Source of the DNA: Lineus longissimus
Taxonomy: Eukaryota; Nemertea; Pilidiophora; Heteronemertea; Lineidae
NCBI RefSeq assembly: GCF_910592395.1
Contig: NC_088325.1
Location: 7,843,501 to 7,907,500 of the forward strand
Direction: 5' to 3'
DNA: 64,000 nt
The notes under the pieces are model-generated. The model was not told the DNA's origin, did no database searches, and saw only the letters and a program-made list of their open reading frames with translations. The position numbers and the translations under genes were made by a program. Positions 1 to 15,365 of this stretch are shown here, piece by piece; positions within the stretch are counted from its first letter, which is position 1; each line of letters begins with the position of its first letter.

Positions 1-741
1 ACTGAGACCGCAATTTTGAGATTCTGCAATGAGAAGTTGTCATTCAACTAACGATAGAAGACTACTGGCGATGTCGGTCGGTCGGCGATGGCGCTCGTCG
101 CGACCGATCACGCTCATTTTGGTTATACAGAGTCGAGATGCCCGATTGGACAAACTGAGACTGCAATTACGTGATACTGCGATGAGAAGTTGTCTTTCGA
201 TAGCAATATTACACTACTGGCGAAGGAAGTCGGTCGGCGATGGCGCTCATCGCGACCGATCACGCTCATTCTGGTTATACAGAGTCAAGATGACTGATGG
301 ACAAACTGAGACTACATTTTCGAGAATCTGTGATGATAAGGTGTCACTTGGCTAGAGATATTACATGACTGGCGATGACGGTTGGTCGGCAATGGCCCTT
401 GTCGCGACCGATCGCGCTCATTTTGGTTATACAGAGTCGAAACGACCGATGGACAAGCTGAGACCACATTTTCGAGATTCTGTGATGATAAGTTGTCACT
501 CTACTAACAATATAAGACTACTGGCGATGATTGTCAGTCGGCAATGGCGCTTGTCGTGATCGATCAAGCTAATTTTGGTTTTTCAGAGTCGAGATGCCCA
601 AATGGACAAACTGAGACCACAATTTCGAGATTCTGCAATGATAAGTTATCGTTCGATAGCGATATTACACTCTGGCGATGAAAGTCGGTCGGCGATGGCG
701 TTAGTCAGGACCGATTACGCTCATTTTGGTTATACAGAGTC

Positions 742-770
742 GAGATGACCGATTCTGCGATGATAAGTTG
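742..770 (+). repeat. Shortened satellite monomer (29-bp deletion), first clear example
   Basis: Here GATGACCGATT is followed directly by CTGCGATGATAAG. A full monomer has 29 more bases between them, from GGACAAACTG to CGAGATT. The missing segment is bounded by the 4-bp direct repeat GATT, which suggests deletion by slippage or microhomology. The same junction recurs many times, for example near 4,350, 5,995, 7,490, 9,137, 11,355, 14,775, 36,775 and 38,110. It gives monomers of about 123 bp. Confidence 0.85.
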
Positions 771-3700
771 TCATTCAATAGCAATATTACACTACTGGCG
801 ATGAAAGTCGGTCGTCGATGGCGCTCGTCGCGACCGATCACGCTCATTTTGGTTATACACAGTCGAGATGACCGATGGACAAACAGAGACCGCAATTGTG
901 AGATTCTGCTATGATAAGTTGTCATTCGACTAGCGATATTACACGACTGGCGATGACGTTCGGTCGGCGATGGCGCTCATCGCGACCGATCACGCTCATT
1001 TTGGTTATACAGAGTCGAGAAGAGCGATTGGACAAACTGAGACCGCAATCTGAGATTCTGCGATGATAAGTTGTCATTCGATAGCGATATTACACTACTG
1101 GCGATGAAAGTCAGTCGGCGATAGCGTTCGTCGCGACTGATCACGCTCACTTTGGTTATGCAGATTCGAGATGACCAATTGGACAAACTGAGACCGCATT
1201 TTCGAGATTCTGCAATGGTAAGTTGTCACTCGACTAGCGATATTACACGACTGGCGATTATGGTCGGTCGGCGATGGCGCTCGTCGTGACCGATCGCGCT
1301 CATTTTGGTTATAGAGAGTCGAGATGCCCAATTGGACAAACTGAGACCGCAATTTCAAGATTCTGCGATGATAAGTTGTCATTCAACTAACGATATGAGA
1401 CTACTGGCGATGACGGTCGGTCGGCGATGGCACTCGTCGCGACCGATCATGTTCATTTTGGTTATACAGAGTCGAGATGACCAATTGGACAAACTGAGAC
1501 TGCAATTTCCAGATTCTGCGATGATTAGTTGTCATTCGACTAGTGATATTACGCGACTGGCGATGAAAATTGGTCGGTCTTCGATGGCGCTCGTCGCGAC
1601 CGATCACGCTCATTTTGGTTATACAGAGTCGAGATGAGCGATTGGATTAACTGAGACCGCAATTTCGAGATTCTGCGATGATAAGTTGTCATTCGACTAG
1701 CGATATTACGCGACTGGCGATGACGGTCGGTCGGCGATGGCGCTTGTCGCGATTGATCACGTTCATTTTGGTTATACAGAGTCAAGATGACCGATTGGAG
1801 AAACTGAGACCGCAATTTCGTGATTCTGCGTTGATAAGTTGTCATTCGACTAGCGATATTACACGACTGGCGATGACGGTCGGTCGGCGATGGCGCTCAT
1901 CGCGACCGATCACGCTCATTTTGGTTATACAGAGTCGAGATGAGCGATTGGACAAACTGAGACCGCAATCTGAGATTCTGCGATGATAAGTTGTCATACG
2001 ATAGCTATACTACACTACAAGTGATGAAAGTTGGTTAGCGATGGCGCTCGTCGCGACCGATCACACTCATTTTCCTAATACAGAGTCGAGATGACCGATC
2101 GGACAAATTGAGACCACAATTTCGATATTATTTGATGATAAGTTGTCATTCAATAGCGATAATACACTACTGGCGATGAAAGTCGGTTGGCGATGGTGCT
2201 CGTCGCGACTGATCACGCTCATTTTGGTTATACAGAGTCGAGATGACCGATGGACAAACTGAGACCGCATTTTAGAGATTCTCTGATGATAAGTTGTCAC
2301 TCGACTAGAGATATTACACGACTGGCGATGATGGTCGGTTGGCGATGGCGCTCGTTGCGACCGATCACGTTCATTTTGGTTATACAGAGTCGAGATGACC
2401 GATTGGACAAACTGAGACCGCAATTTCGAGATTCTGCGATGATAGTTGTCATTTGATAGCAATATTACACTACTAGCTTGAAAGTCGGTCGGCGATGGCG
2501 CTCGTCGCGACCGATCACGCTCATTTTGGTTATACACAGTCAAGATGACCGATGGACAAACTGAGACCACAATTACGAGATTCTGCGATGATAAGTTGTC
2601 ACTCGTCTAGAGATATTACACGACTGGCAATGACAGTCGGTCGGCGATGGCGCTCGTCGCGACCGATCACGCTCATTTTGGTTATACAGAGTCGAGATGA
2701 GCGATTGGACAAACTGAGACCGCAATTTCAAGATTCTGCGATGATAAGTTGTCATTCAGCTAACGATATGAGACTACTGGCGATGACGGTCGGTCGGCGA
2801 TGGCACTCGTCGCGACCGATCACGTTCAATTTGGCTATACAGAGTCGAGATGACCAATTGGACAAACTGAGACTGCAATTTCCAGATTCTGCGATGATTA
2901 GTTGTCATTGGACTAGTGATATTACGCGACTGGCGATGACGGTCGGTCTTTGATGGCGCTCGTCGCGACCGATCACGCTCATTTTGGTTATACAGAGTCG
3001 AGATGAGCGATTGGATTAACTGAGACCGCAATTTCGAGATTCTGCGATGATAAGTTGTCATTCGACTAGCGATATTACGCGACTGGCGATGACGGTCGGT
3101 CGGCGATGGCGCTTGTCGCGATTGATCACGTTCATTTTGGTTATACAGAGTCAAGATGACCGATTGGAGAAACTGAGACCGCAATTTCGTGATTCTGCGT
3201 TGATAAGTTGTCATTCGACTAGCGATATTACACGACTGGCGATGATGGTCGGTCGGCGATGGCGCTCATCGCGACCGATCATGCTCATTTTGGTTATACA
3301 GAGTCGAGATGAGCGATTGGACAAACTGAGACCGCAATCTGAGATTCTGCGATGATAAGTTGTCATTCGATAGCGATATTACACTACTGGCGATGAAAGT
3401 CAGTCGGCGATGGCGTTCGTCGCTTCGATTCGAGATGACCGATTGGACAAACTGAGACCGCATTTTCGAGATTCTGTGATGATAAGTTGTCACTCGACTA
3501 CAGATATTACACGACTGGCGATGACGGTCGGTCGGCGATGGCACTCGTCGCGACCGATCACGTTCATTTTGGTTATACAGAGTCGAGATGAGCGATTAGA
3601 CGAACTGAGACCGCAATTTTGAGATTCTGCAATGAGAAGTTGTCATTCAACTAACGATAGAAGACTACTGGCGATGTCGGTCGGTCGGCGATGGCGCTCA

Positions 3701-4046
3701 TCGCGACCGATCACGCTCATTTTGGTTATACAGAGTCGAGATGCCCGATTGGACAAACTGAGACTGCAATTACGTGATACTGCGATGAGAAGTTGTCTTT
3801 CGATAGCAATATTACACTACTGGCGAAGGAAGTCGGTCGGCGATGGCGCTCATCGCGACCGATCACGCTCATTCTGGTTATACAGAGTCAAGATGACTGA
3901 TGGACAAACTGAGACTACATTTTCGAGAATCTGTGATGATAAGGTGTCACTTGGCTAGAGATATTACATGACTGGCGATGACGGTTGGTCGGCGATGGCC
4001 CTTGTCGCGACCGATCGCGCTCATTTTGGTTATACAGAGTCGAGAC

Positions 4047-7000
4047 GACCGATGGACAAGCTGAGACCACATTTTCGAGATTCTGTGATGATAAGTTGTC
4101 ACTCTACTAACAATATAAGACTACTTGCGATGATTGTCAGTCGGCAATGGCGCTTGTCGTGATCGATCAAGCTAATTTTGGTTTTTCAGAGTCGAGATGC
4201 CCAAATGGACAAACTGAGACCACAATATCGGGATTCTGCAATGATAAGTTATCGTTCGATAGCCATATTACACTCTGGCGATGAAAGTCGGTCGGCGATG
4301 GCGTTAGTCAGGACCGATTACGCTCATTTTGGTTATACAGAGTCGAGATGACCGATTCTGCATTGATAAGTTGTCATTCAATAGCAATATTACACTACTG
4401 GCGATGAAAGTCGGTCGTCGATGGCGCTCGTCGCGACCGATCACGCTCATTTTGGTTATACACAGTCGAGATGACCGATGGACAAACTGAGACCGCAATT
4501 GTGAGATTCTGCTATGATAAGTTGTCATTCGATAGCGATATTACACTACTAGCATGAAAGTCGTTCGGCGATGGCGCTCGTCGCGACTGATCACGCTCAT
4601 TTTGGTTATACAGAGTCAAGATGACCGATGGACAAACTGAGACCGCATTTTCGAGATTCTCTGATGATAAGTTGGCACTCGACTAGAGATATTACACGAC
4701 TGGCGATGACAGTCGGTCAGCGATGGCGCTCGTCGCGACCGATCACGTTCATTTTGGTTATACAGAGTCAAGATGACCGATTGGACAAACTGAGACCGGA
4801 ATTTCAAGATTCTGCGATGATAAGTTGTCATTGAACTAACGATATGAGTCTACTGGCGATGACGGTCGGTCGGCGATGGCACTCGTCGCGACCGATCATG
4901 TTCATTTTGGTTATACAGAGTCGAGATGACCAATTGGACAAACTGAGACTGCAATTTCCAGATTCTGCGATGATTAGTTGTCATTGGACTAGTGATATTA
5001 CGCGACTGGCGATGACGGTCGGTCTTTGATGGCGCTCGTCGCGACCGATCACGCTCATTTTGGTTATACAGAGTCGAGATGAGCGATTGGATTAACTGAG
5101 ACCGCAATTTCGAGATTCTGCGATGATAAGTTGTCAATCGACTAGCGATATTACGCGAATGGCGATGACGGTCGGTCGGCGATGGCGCTTGTCGCGATTG
5201 ATCACGTTCATTTTGGTTATACAGAGTCAAGATGACCGATTGGAGAAACTGAGACCGCAATTTCGTGATTCTGCGTTGATAAGTTGTCATTCGACTAGCG
5301 ATATTACACGACTGGCGATGACGGTCGGTCGGCGATGGCGCTCATCGCGACCGATCATGCTCATTTTGGTTATACAGAGTCGAGATGAGCGATTGGACAA
5401 ACTGAGACCGCAATCTGAGATTCTGCGATGATAAGTTGTCATTCGATAGCGATATTACACTACTGGCGATGAAAGTCAGTTGGCGATGGCGTTCGTCGCG
5501 ACCGATCACGCTCACTTTGGTTATGCAGATTCGAGATGACCGATTGGACAAACTGAGACCGCATTTTCGAGATTCTGTGATGATAAGTTGTCACTCGACT
5601 ACAGATATTACACGACTGGTGATGACGGTCGGTCGGCGATGGCACTCGTCGCGACCGATCACGTTCATTTTGGTTATACAGAGTCGAGATGAGCGATGGA
5701 CAAGCTGAGACCACATTTTCGAGATTCTGTGATGATAAGTTGTCACTCTACTAACAATATAAGACTACTGGCGATGATTGTCAGTCGGCAATGGCGCTTG
5801 TCGTGATCGATCAAGCTAATTTTGGTTTTTCAGAGTCGAGATGCCCAAATGGACAAACTGAGACCACAATTTCGAGATTCTGCAATGATAAGTTATCGTT
5901 CGATAGCCATATTACACTCTGGCGATGAAAGTCGGTCGGCGATGGCGTTAGTCAGGACCGATTACGCTCATTTTGGTTATACAGAGTCGAGATGACCGAT
6001 TCTGCGATGATAAGTTGTCATTCAATAGCAATATTACACTACTGGCGATGAAAGTCGGTCGTCGATGGCGCTCGTCGCGACCGATCACGCTCATTTTGGT
6101 TATACACAGTCGAGATGACCGATGGACAAACTGAGACCGCAATTGTGAGATTCTGCTATGATAAGTTGTCATTCGATAGCGATATTACACTACTAGCATG
6201 AAAGTCGGTCGGCGATGGCGCTCGTCGCGACTGATCACGCTCATTTTGGTTATACAGAGTCAAGATGACCGATGGACAAACTGAGACCGCATTTTCGAGA
6301 TTCTCTGATGATAAGTTGTCACTCGACTAGAGATATTACACGACTGGCGATGACAGTCGGTCAGCGATGGCGCTCGTCGCGACCGATCACGTTCATTTTG
6401 GTTATACAGAGTCAAGATGACCGATTGGACAAACTGAGACCGGAATTTCAAGATTCTGCGATGATAAGTTGTCATTCAACTAACGATATGAGACTACTGG
6501 CGATGACGGTTGGTCGGCGATGGCACTCGTCGCGACCGATCATGTTCATTTTGGTTATACAGAGTCGAGATGACCAATTGGACAAACTGAGACTGCAATT
6601 TCCAGATTCTGCGATGATTAGTTGTCATTGGACTAGTGATATTACGCGACTGGTGATGACGGTCGGTCTTTGATGGCGCTCGTCGCGACCGATCACGCTC
6701 ATTTTGGTTATACAGAGTCGAGATGAGCGATTGGATTAACTGAGACCGCAATTTCGAGATTCTGCGATGATAAGTTGTCATTCGACTAGCGATATTACGC
6801 GACTGGCGATGACGGTCGGTCGGCGATGGCGCTTGTCGCGATTGATCACGTTCATTTTGGTTATACAGAGTCAAGATGACCGATTGGAGAAACTGAGACC
6901 GCAATTTCGTGATTCTGCGTTGATAAGTTGTCATTCGACTAGCGATATTACACGACTGGCGATGACGGTCGGTCGGCGATGGCGCTCATCGCGACCGATC

Positions 7001-7315
7001 ATGCTCATTTTGGTTATACAGAGTCGAGATGAGCGATTGGACAAACTGAGACCGCAATCTGAGATTCTGCGATGATAAGTTGTCATTCGATAGCGATATT
7101 ACACTACTGGCGATGAAAGTCAGTTGGCGATGGCGTTCGTCGCGACCGATCACGCTCACTTTGGTTATGCAGATTCGAGATGACCGATTGGACAAACTGA
7201 GACCGCATTTTCGAGATTCTGTGATGATAAGTTGTCACTCGACTACAGATATTACACGACTGGCGATGACGGTCGGTCGGCGATGGCGCTCGTCGCGACC
7301 GATCGCGCTCATTTT
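4047..7315 (+). repeat. Tandem 1,644-bp satellite multimer, two copies
   Basis: Sequence from about 4,047 repeats at an offset of 1,644 bp (4,304 to 5,948; 4,616 to 6,260; 5,123 to 6,767; 5,342 to 6,986) until the copies diverge near 5,670/7,314. The length fits eleven 152-bp monomers of which one carries the 29-bp deletion. The same pair recurs near 28.6-31.5 kb (28,899 to 30,543). A separate 3,603-bp offset also links 1-925 to 3,604-4,528. Confidence 0.8.
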
Positions 7316-8234
7316 GGTTATACAGAGTCGAGATGTCCAATTGGACAAACTGAGACCGCAATTTCGAGATTCTGCGATGATAAGTTATCGTTCGATAGCG
7401 ATATTACACTCTGGCGATGAAAGTCGGTCGGCGATGGCGTTAGTCAGGACCGATTACGCTCATTTTGGTTATACAGAGTCGAGATGACCGATTCTGCGAT
7501 GATAAGTTGTCATTCAATAGCAATATTACACTACTGGCGATGAAAGTCGGTCGTCGATGGCGCTCGTTGCAACCGATCACGCTCATTTTGGTTATACACA
7601 GTCGAGATGACTGATGGACAAACTGAGACCGCAATTGTGAGATTCTGCTATGATAAGTTGTCATTCGACTAGCGATATTACACGACTGGCGATGACGTTC
7701 GGTCGGCGATGGCGCTCATCGCGACCGATCACGCTCATTTTGGTTATACAGAGTCGAGAAGAGCGATTGGACAAACTGAGACCGCAATCTGAGATTCTGC
7801 GATGATAAGTTGTCATTCGATAGCGATATTACACTACTGGCGATGAAAGTCAGTCGGCGATAGCGTTCGTCGCGACTGATCACGCTCACTTTGGTTATGC
7901 AGATTCGAGATGACCAATTGGACAAACTGAGACCGCATTTTCGAGATTCTGCAATGGTAAGTTGTCACTCGACTAGCGATATTACACGACTGGCGATTAT
8001 GGTCGGTCGGCGATGGCGCTCGTCGTGACCGATCTCGCTTATTTTCGTTATAAAGAGTCGAGATGCCCAATTGGACAAACTGAGACCGCAATTTCAAGAT
8101 TCTGCGATGATAAGTTGTCATTCGACTAGTGATATTACGCGACTGGCGATGAAAATCGGTCGGTCTTCGATGGCGCTCGTCGCGACCGATCACGCTCATT
8201 TTGGTTTTACAGAGTCGAGATGAGCGATTGGATT

Positions 8235-11200
8235 AACTGAGACCGCAATTTCGAGATTCTGCGATGATAAGTTGTCATTCGACTAGCGATATTACGCGAC
8301 TGGCGATGACGGTCGGTCGGCGATGGCGCTTGTCGCGATTGATCACGTTCATTTTGGTTATACAGAGTCAAGATGACCGATTGGAGAAACTGAGACCGCA
8401 ATTTCGTGATTCTGCGTTGATAAGTTGTCATTCGACTAGCGATATTACACGACTGGCGATGACGGTCGGTCGGCGATGGCGCTCATCGCGACCGATCACG
8501 CTCATTTTGGTTATACAGAGTCGAGATGAGCGATTGGACAAACTGAGACCGCAATCTGAGATTCTGCGATGATAAGTTGTCATACGATAGCTATACTACA
8601 CTACAAGTGATGAAAGTTGGTTAGCGATGGCGCTCGTCGCGACCGATCACACTCATTTTCCTAATACAGAGTCGAGATGACCGATCGGACAAATTGAGAC
8701 CACAATTTCGATATTATTTGATGATAAGTTGTCATTCAATAGCGATAATACACTACTGGCGATGAAAGTCGGTTGGCGATGGTGCTCGTCGCGACTGATC
8801 ACGCTCATTTTGGTTATACAGAGTCGAGATGACCGATGGACAAACTGAGACCGCATTTTAGAGATTCTGTGATGATAAGTTGTCACTCGACTAGAGATAT
8901 TACACGACTGGCGATTATGGTCGGTCGGCGATGGCGCTCGTCGCGACCGATCGCGCTCATTTTGGTTATACAGAGTCGAGATGTCCAATTGGACAAACTG
9001 AGACCGCAATTTCGAGATTCTGCGATGATAAGTTATCGTTCGATAGCGATATTACACTCTGGCGATGAAAGTCAGTCAGCGATGGCGTTAGTCAGGACCG
9101 ATTACGCTCATTTTGGTTATACAGAGTCGAGATGACCGATTCTGCGATGATAAGTTGTCATTCAATAGCAATATTACACTACTGGCGATGAAAGTCGGTC
9201 GTCGATGGCGCTCGTTGCGACCGATCACGCTCATTTTGGTTATACACAGTCGAGATGACCGATGGACAAACAGAGACCGCAATTGTGAGATTCTGCTATG
9301 ATAAGTTGTCATTCGACTAGCGATATTACACGACTGGCTATGACGGTCGGTCGGCGATGGCGCTCGTCGCGACCAATCACGCTCATTTTGGTTATACAGA
9401 GTCCAGATGAGCGATTGGACAAACTGAGACCGCAATTTCAAGATTCTGCGATGATAAGTTGTCATTCAGCTAACGATATGAGACTACTGGCGATGACGGT
9501 CGGTCGGCGATGGCACTCGTCGCGACCGATCACGTTCAATTTGGTTATACAGAGTCGAGATGACCAATTGGAAAAACTGAGACTGCAATTTCCAGATTCT
9601 GCGATGATAAGTTATCGTTCGATAGCGATATTACACTCTGGCGATGAAAGTCGGTCGGCGATGGCGTTAGTCAGGACCGATTACGCTCATTTTGGTTATA
9701 CAGAGTCGAGATGACCGATTCTGCGATGATAAGTTGTCATTCAATAGCAATATTACACTACTGGCGATGAAAGTCGGTCGTCGATGGCGCTCGTCGCGAC
9801 CGATCACGCTCATTTTGGTTATACACAGTCGAGATGACCGATGGACAAACAGAGACCGCAATTGTGAGATTCTGCTATGATAAGTTGTCATTCGACTAGC
9901 GGTATTACACGACTGGCAATGACGGTCGGTCGGCGATGGCGCTCGTCGCGACCAATCACGTTCATTTTGGTTATACAGAGTCGAGATGACCGATTGGACA
10001 AACTGAGACCGCAATTTCGAGATTCTGCGATGATAGTTGTCATTTGATAGCAATATTACACTACTAGCATGAAAGTCGGTCGGCGATGGCGCTCGTCGCG
10101 ACCGATCACGCTCATTTTGGTTATACACAGTCAAGATGACCGATGGACAAACTGAGACCACAATTACGAGATTCTGCGATGATAAGTTGTCACTCGTCTA
10201 GAGATATTACACGACTGGCAATGACGGTCGGTCGGCGATGGCGCTCGTCGCGACCAATCACGCTCATTTTGGTTATACAGAGTCGAGATGAGCGATTGGA
10301 CAAACTGAGACCGCAATTTCAAGATTCTGCGATGATAAGTTGTCATTCAGCTAACGATATGAGACTACTGGCGATGACGGTCAGTCGGCGATGGCACTCG
10401 TCGCGACCGATCACGTTCAATTTGGTTATACAGAGTCGAGATGACCAATTGGACAAACTGAGACTGCAATTTCCAGATTCTGCGATGATTAGTTGTCATT
10501 GGACTAGTGATATTACGCGACTGGCGATGACGGTCGGTCTTTGATGGCGCTCGTCGCGACCGATCACGCTCATTTTGGTTATACAGAGTCGAGATGAGCG
10601 ATTGGATTAACTGAGACCGCAATTTCGAGATTCTGCGATGATAAGTTGTCATTCGACTAGCGATATTACGCGACTGGCGATGACGGTCGGTCGGCGATGG
10701 CGCTTGTCGCGATTGATCACGTTCATTTTGGTTATACAGAGTCAAGATGAGTGATTGGAGAAACTGAGACCGCAATTTCGTGATTCTGCGTTAAGTTGTC
10801 ATTCGACTAGCGATATTACACGACTGGCGATGACGGTCGGTCGGCGATGGCGCTCATCGCGACCGATCATGCTCATTTTGGTTATACAGAGTCGAGATGA
10901 CTGATTGGACAAACTGAGACCGCAATCTGAGATTCTGCGATGATAAGTTGTCATACGATAGCGATACTACACTACAAGTGATGAAAGTTGGTTAGCGATG
11001 GCGCTCGTCGCGACCTATCACACTCATTTTGGTTATACAGAGTCGAGATGACCGATGGACAAACTGAGACCGCATTTTAGAGATTCTGTGATGATAAGTT
11101 GTCACTCGACTAGAGATATTACACGACTGGCGATTATGGTCGGTCGGCGATGGCGCTCGTCGCGACCGATCGCGCTCATTTTGGTTATACAGAGTCGAGA

Positions 11201-14200
11201 TGTCCAATTGGACAAACTGAGACCGCAATTTCGAGATTCTGCGATGATAAGTTATCGTTCGATAGCGATATTACACTCTGGCGATGAAAGTCGGTCGGCG
11301 ATGGCGTTAGTCAGGACCGATTACGCTCATTTTGGTTATACAGAGTCGAGATGACCGATTCTGCGATGATAAGTTGTCATTCAATAGCAATATTACACTA
11401 CTGGCGATGAAAGTCGGTCGTCGATGGCGCTCGTCGCGACCGATCACGCTCATTTTGGTTATACACAGTCGAGATGACCGATGGACAAACAGAGACCGCA
11501 ATTGTGAGATTCTGCTATGATAAGTTGTCATTCGACTAGCGATATTACACGACTGGCGATGACGGTCGGTCGGCGATGGCGCTCATCGCGACCGATCACG
11601 CTCATTTTGGTTATACAGAGTCGAGAAGAGCGATTGGACAAACTGAGACCGCAATCTGAGATTCTGCGATGATAAGTTGTCATTCGATAGCGATATTACA
11701 CTACTGGCGATGAAAGTCAGTCGGCGATAGCGTTCGTCGCGACTGATCACGCTCACTTTGGTTATGCAGATTCGAGATGACCAATTGGACAAACTGAGAC
11801 CGCATTTTCGAGATTCTGCAATGGTAAGTTGTCATTCGATAGCGATATTACACTACTGGCGATGAAAGTCAGTCGGCGATGGCGTTCGTCGCTTCGATTC
11901 GAGATGACCGATTGGACAAACTGAGACCGCATTTTCGAGATTCTGTGATGATAAGTTGTCACTCGACTACAGATATTACACGACTGGCGATGACGGTCGG
12001 TCGGCGATGGCACTCGTCGCGACCGATCACGTTCATTTTGGTTATACAGAGTCGAGATGAGCGATTAGACGAACTGAGACCGCAATTTTGAGATTCTGCA
12101 ATGAGAAGTTGTCATTCAACTAACGATAGAAGACTACTGGCGATGTCGGTCGGTCGGCGATGGCGCTCGTCGCGACCGATCACGCTCATTTTGGTTATAC
12201 AGAGTCGAGATGCCCGATTGGACAAACTGAGACTGCAATTACGTGATACTGCGATGAGAAGTTGTCTTTCGATAGCAATATTACACTACTGGCGAAGGAA
12301 GTCGGTCGGCGATGGCGCTCATCGCGACCGATCACGCTCATTCTGGTTATACAGAGTCAAGATGACTGATGGACAAACTGAGACTACATTTTCGAGAATC
12401 TGTGATGATAAGGTGTCACTTGGCTAGAGATATTACATGACTGGCGATGACGGTTGGTCGGCGATGGCCCTTGTCGCGACCGATCGCGCTCATTTTGGTT
12501 ATACAGAGTCGAGATGACCGATGGACAAGCTGAGACCACATTTTCGAGATTCTGTGATGATAAGTTGTCACTCTACTAACAATATAAGACTACTGGCGAT
12601 GATTGTCAGTCGGCAATGGCGCTTGTCGTGATCGATCAAGCTAATTTTGGTTTTTCAGAGTCGAGATGCCCAAATGGACAAACTGAGACCACAATTTCGA
12701 GATTCTGCAATGATAAGTTATCGTTCGATAGCCATATTACACTCTGGCGATGAAAGTCGGTCGGCGATGGCTTTAGTCAGGACCGATTACGCTCATTTTG
12801 GTTATACAGAGTCGAGATGACCGATTCTGCGATGATAAGTTGTCATTCAATAGCAATATTACACTACTGGCGATGAAAGTCGGTCGTCGATGGCGCTCGT
12901 CGCGACCGATCACGCTCATTTTGGTTATACACAGTCGAGATGACCGATGGACAAACTGAGACCGCAATTGTGAGATTCTGCTATGATAAGTTGTCATTCG
13001 ATAGCGATATTACACTACTAGCATGAAAGTCGGTCGGCGATGGCGCTCGTCGCGACTGATCACGCTCATTTTGGTTATACAGAGTCAAGATGACCGATGG
13101 ACAAACTGAGACCGCATTTTCGAGATTCTCTGATGATAAGTTGTCACTCGACTAGAGATATTACACGACTGGCGATGACAGTCGGTCAGCGATGGCGCTC
13201 GTCGCGACCGATCACGTTCATTTTGGTTATACAGAGTCAAGATGACCGATTGGACAAACTGAGACCGGAATTTCAAGATTCTGCGATGATAAGTTGTCAT
13301 TCAACTAACGATATGAGACTACTGGCGATGACGGTCGGTCGGCGATGGCACTCGTCGCGACCGATCATGTTCATTTTGGTTATACAGAGTCGAGATGACC
13401 AATTGGACAAACTGAGACTGCAATTTCCAGATTCTGCGATGATTAGTTGTCATTGGACTAGTGATATTACGCGACTGGCGATGACGGTTGGTCTTTGATG
13501 GCGCTCGTCGCGACCGATCACGCTCATTTTGGTTATACAGAGTCGAGATGAGCGATTGAATTAACTGAGACCGCAATTTCGAGATTCTGCGATGATAAGT
13601 TGTCACTCGACTAGCGATATTACACGACTGGCGATTATGGTCGGTCGGCGATGGCGCTCGTCGTGACCGATCGCGCTCATTTTCGTTATAAAGAGTCGAG
13701 ATGCTCAATTGGACAAACTGAGACCGCAATTTCAAGATTCTGCGATGATAAGTTGTCATTCGACTAGTGATATTACGCGACTGGCGATGAAAATCGGTCG
13801 GTCTTCGATGGCGCTCGTCGCGACCGATCACGCTCATTTTGGTTTTACAGAGTCGAGATGAGCGATTGGATTAACTGAGACCGCAATTTCGAGATTCTGC
13901 GATGATAAGTTGTCATTCGACTAGCGATATTACGCGACTGGCGATGACGGTCGGTCGGCGATGGCGCTTGTCGCGATTGATCACGTTCATTTTGGTTATA
14001 CAGAGTCAAGATGACCGATTGGAGAAACTGAGACCGCAATTTCGTGATTCTGCGTTGATAAGTTGTCATTCGACTAGCGATATTACACGACTGGCGATGA
14101 CGGTCGGTCGGCGATGGCGCTCATCGCGACCGATCACGCTCATTTTGGTTATACAGAGTCGAGATGAGCGATTGGACAAACTGAGACCGCAATCTGAGAT

Positions 14201-15365
14201 TCTGCGATGATAAGTTGTCATACGATAGCTATACTACACTACAAGTGATGAAAGTTGGTTAGCGATGGCGCTCGTCGCGACCGATCACACTCATTTTCCT
14301 AATACAGAGTCGAGATGACCGATCGGACAAATTGAGACCACAATTTCGATATTATTTGATGATAAGTTGTCATTCAATAGCGATAATACACTACTGGCGA
14401 TGAAAGTCGGTTGGCGATGGTGCTCGTCGCGACTGATCACGCTCATTTTTGTTATACAGAGTCGAGATGACCGATGGACAAACTGAGACCGCATTTTAGA
14501 GATTCTGTGATGATAAGTTTTCACTCGACTAGAGATATTACACGACTGGCGATTATGGTCGGTCGGCGATGGCGCTCGTCGCGACCGATCGCGCTCATTT
14601 TGGTTATACAGAGTCGAGATGTCCAATTGGACAAACTGAGACCGCAATTTCGAGATTCTGCGATGATAAGTTATCGTTCGATAGCGATATTACACTCTGG
14701 CGATGAAAGTCAGTCAGCGATGGCGTTAGTCAGGACCGATTACGCTCATTTTGGTTATACAGAGTCGAGATGACCGATTCTGCGATGATAAGTTGTCATT
14801 CAATAGCAATATTACACTACTGGCGATGAAAGTCGGTCGTCGATGGCGCTCGTTGCGACCGATCACGCTCATTTTGGTTATACACAGTCGAGATGACCGA
14901 TGGACAAACAGAGACCGCAATTGTGAGATTCTGCTATGATAAGTTGTCATTCGACTAGCGATATTACACGACTGGCAATGACGGTCGGTCGGCGATGGCG
15001 CTCGTCGCGACCAATCACGCTCATTTTGGTTATACAGAGTCGAGATGACCAATTGGACAAACTGAGACTGCAATTTCCAGATTCTGCGATGATTAGTTGT
15101 CATTGGACTAGTGATATTAAGCGACTGGCGATGACGGTTGGTCTTTGATGGCGCTCGTCGCGACCGATCACGCTCATTTTGGTTATACAGAGTCGAGATG
15201 ACCAATTGGACAAACTGAGACTGCAATTTCCAGATTCTGCGATGATTAGTTGTCATTGGACTAGTGATATTAAGCGACTGGCGATGACGGTTGGTCTTTG
15301 ATGGCGCTCGTCGCGACCGATCACGCTCATTTTGGTTATACAGAGTCGAGATGAGCGATTGAATT
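8235..15365 (+). repeat. Higher-order repeat block, 7,131 bp, copy A
   Basis: This block recurs immediately downstream at an offset of exactly 7,131 bp. Many landmarks keep that offset, for example 8,264 to 15,395, 11,055 to 18,186, 12,101 to 19,232 and 14,726 to 21,857. I noticed only a handful of base differences between the copies (for example near 9,520/16,651 and 15,493/22,624). The block is made of ordinary 152-bp monomers plus several shortened ones. The left edge is near 8,235, where the copies become clearly different upstream. Confidence 0.9.

Noticed and set aside
4-460. CENP-B box in the satellite monomer
   Set aside because: I found no match to the core TTCG....A..CGGG pattern in the consensus or the common variants.
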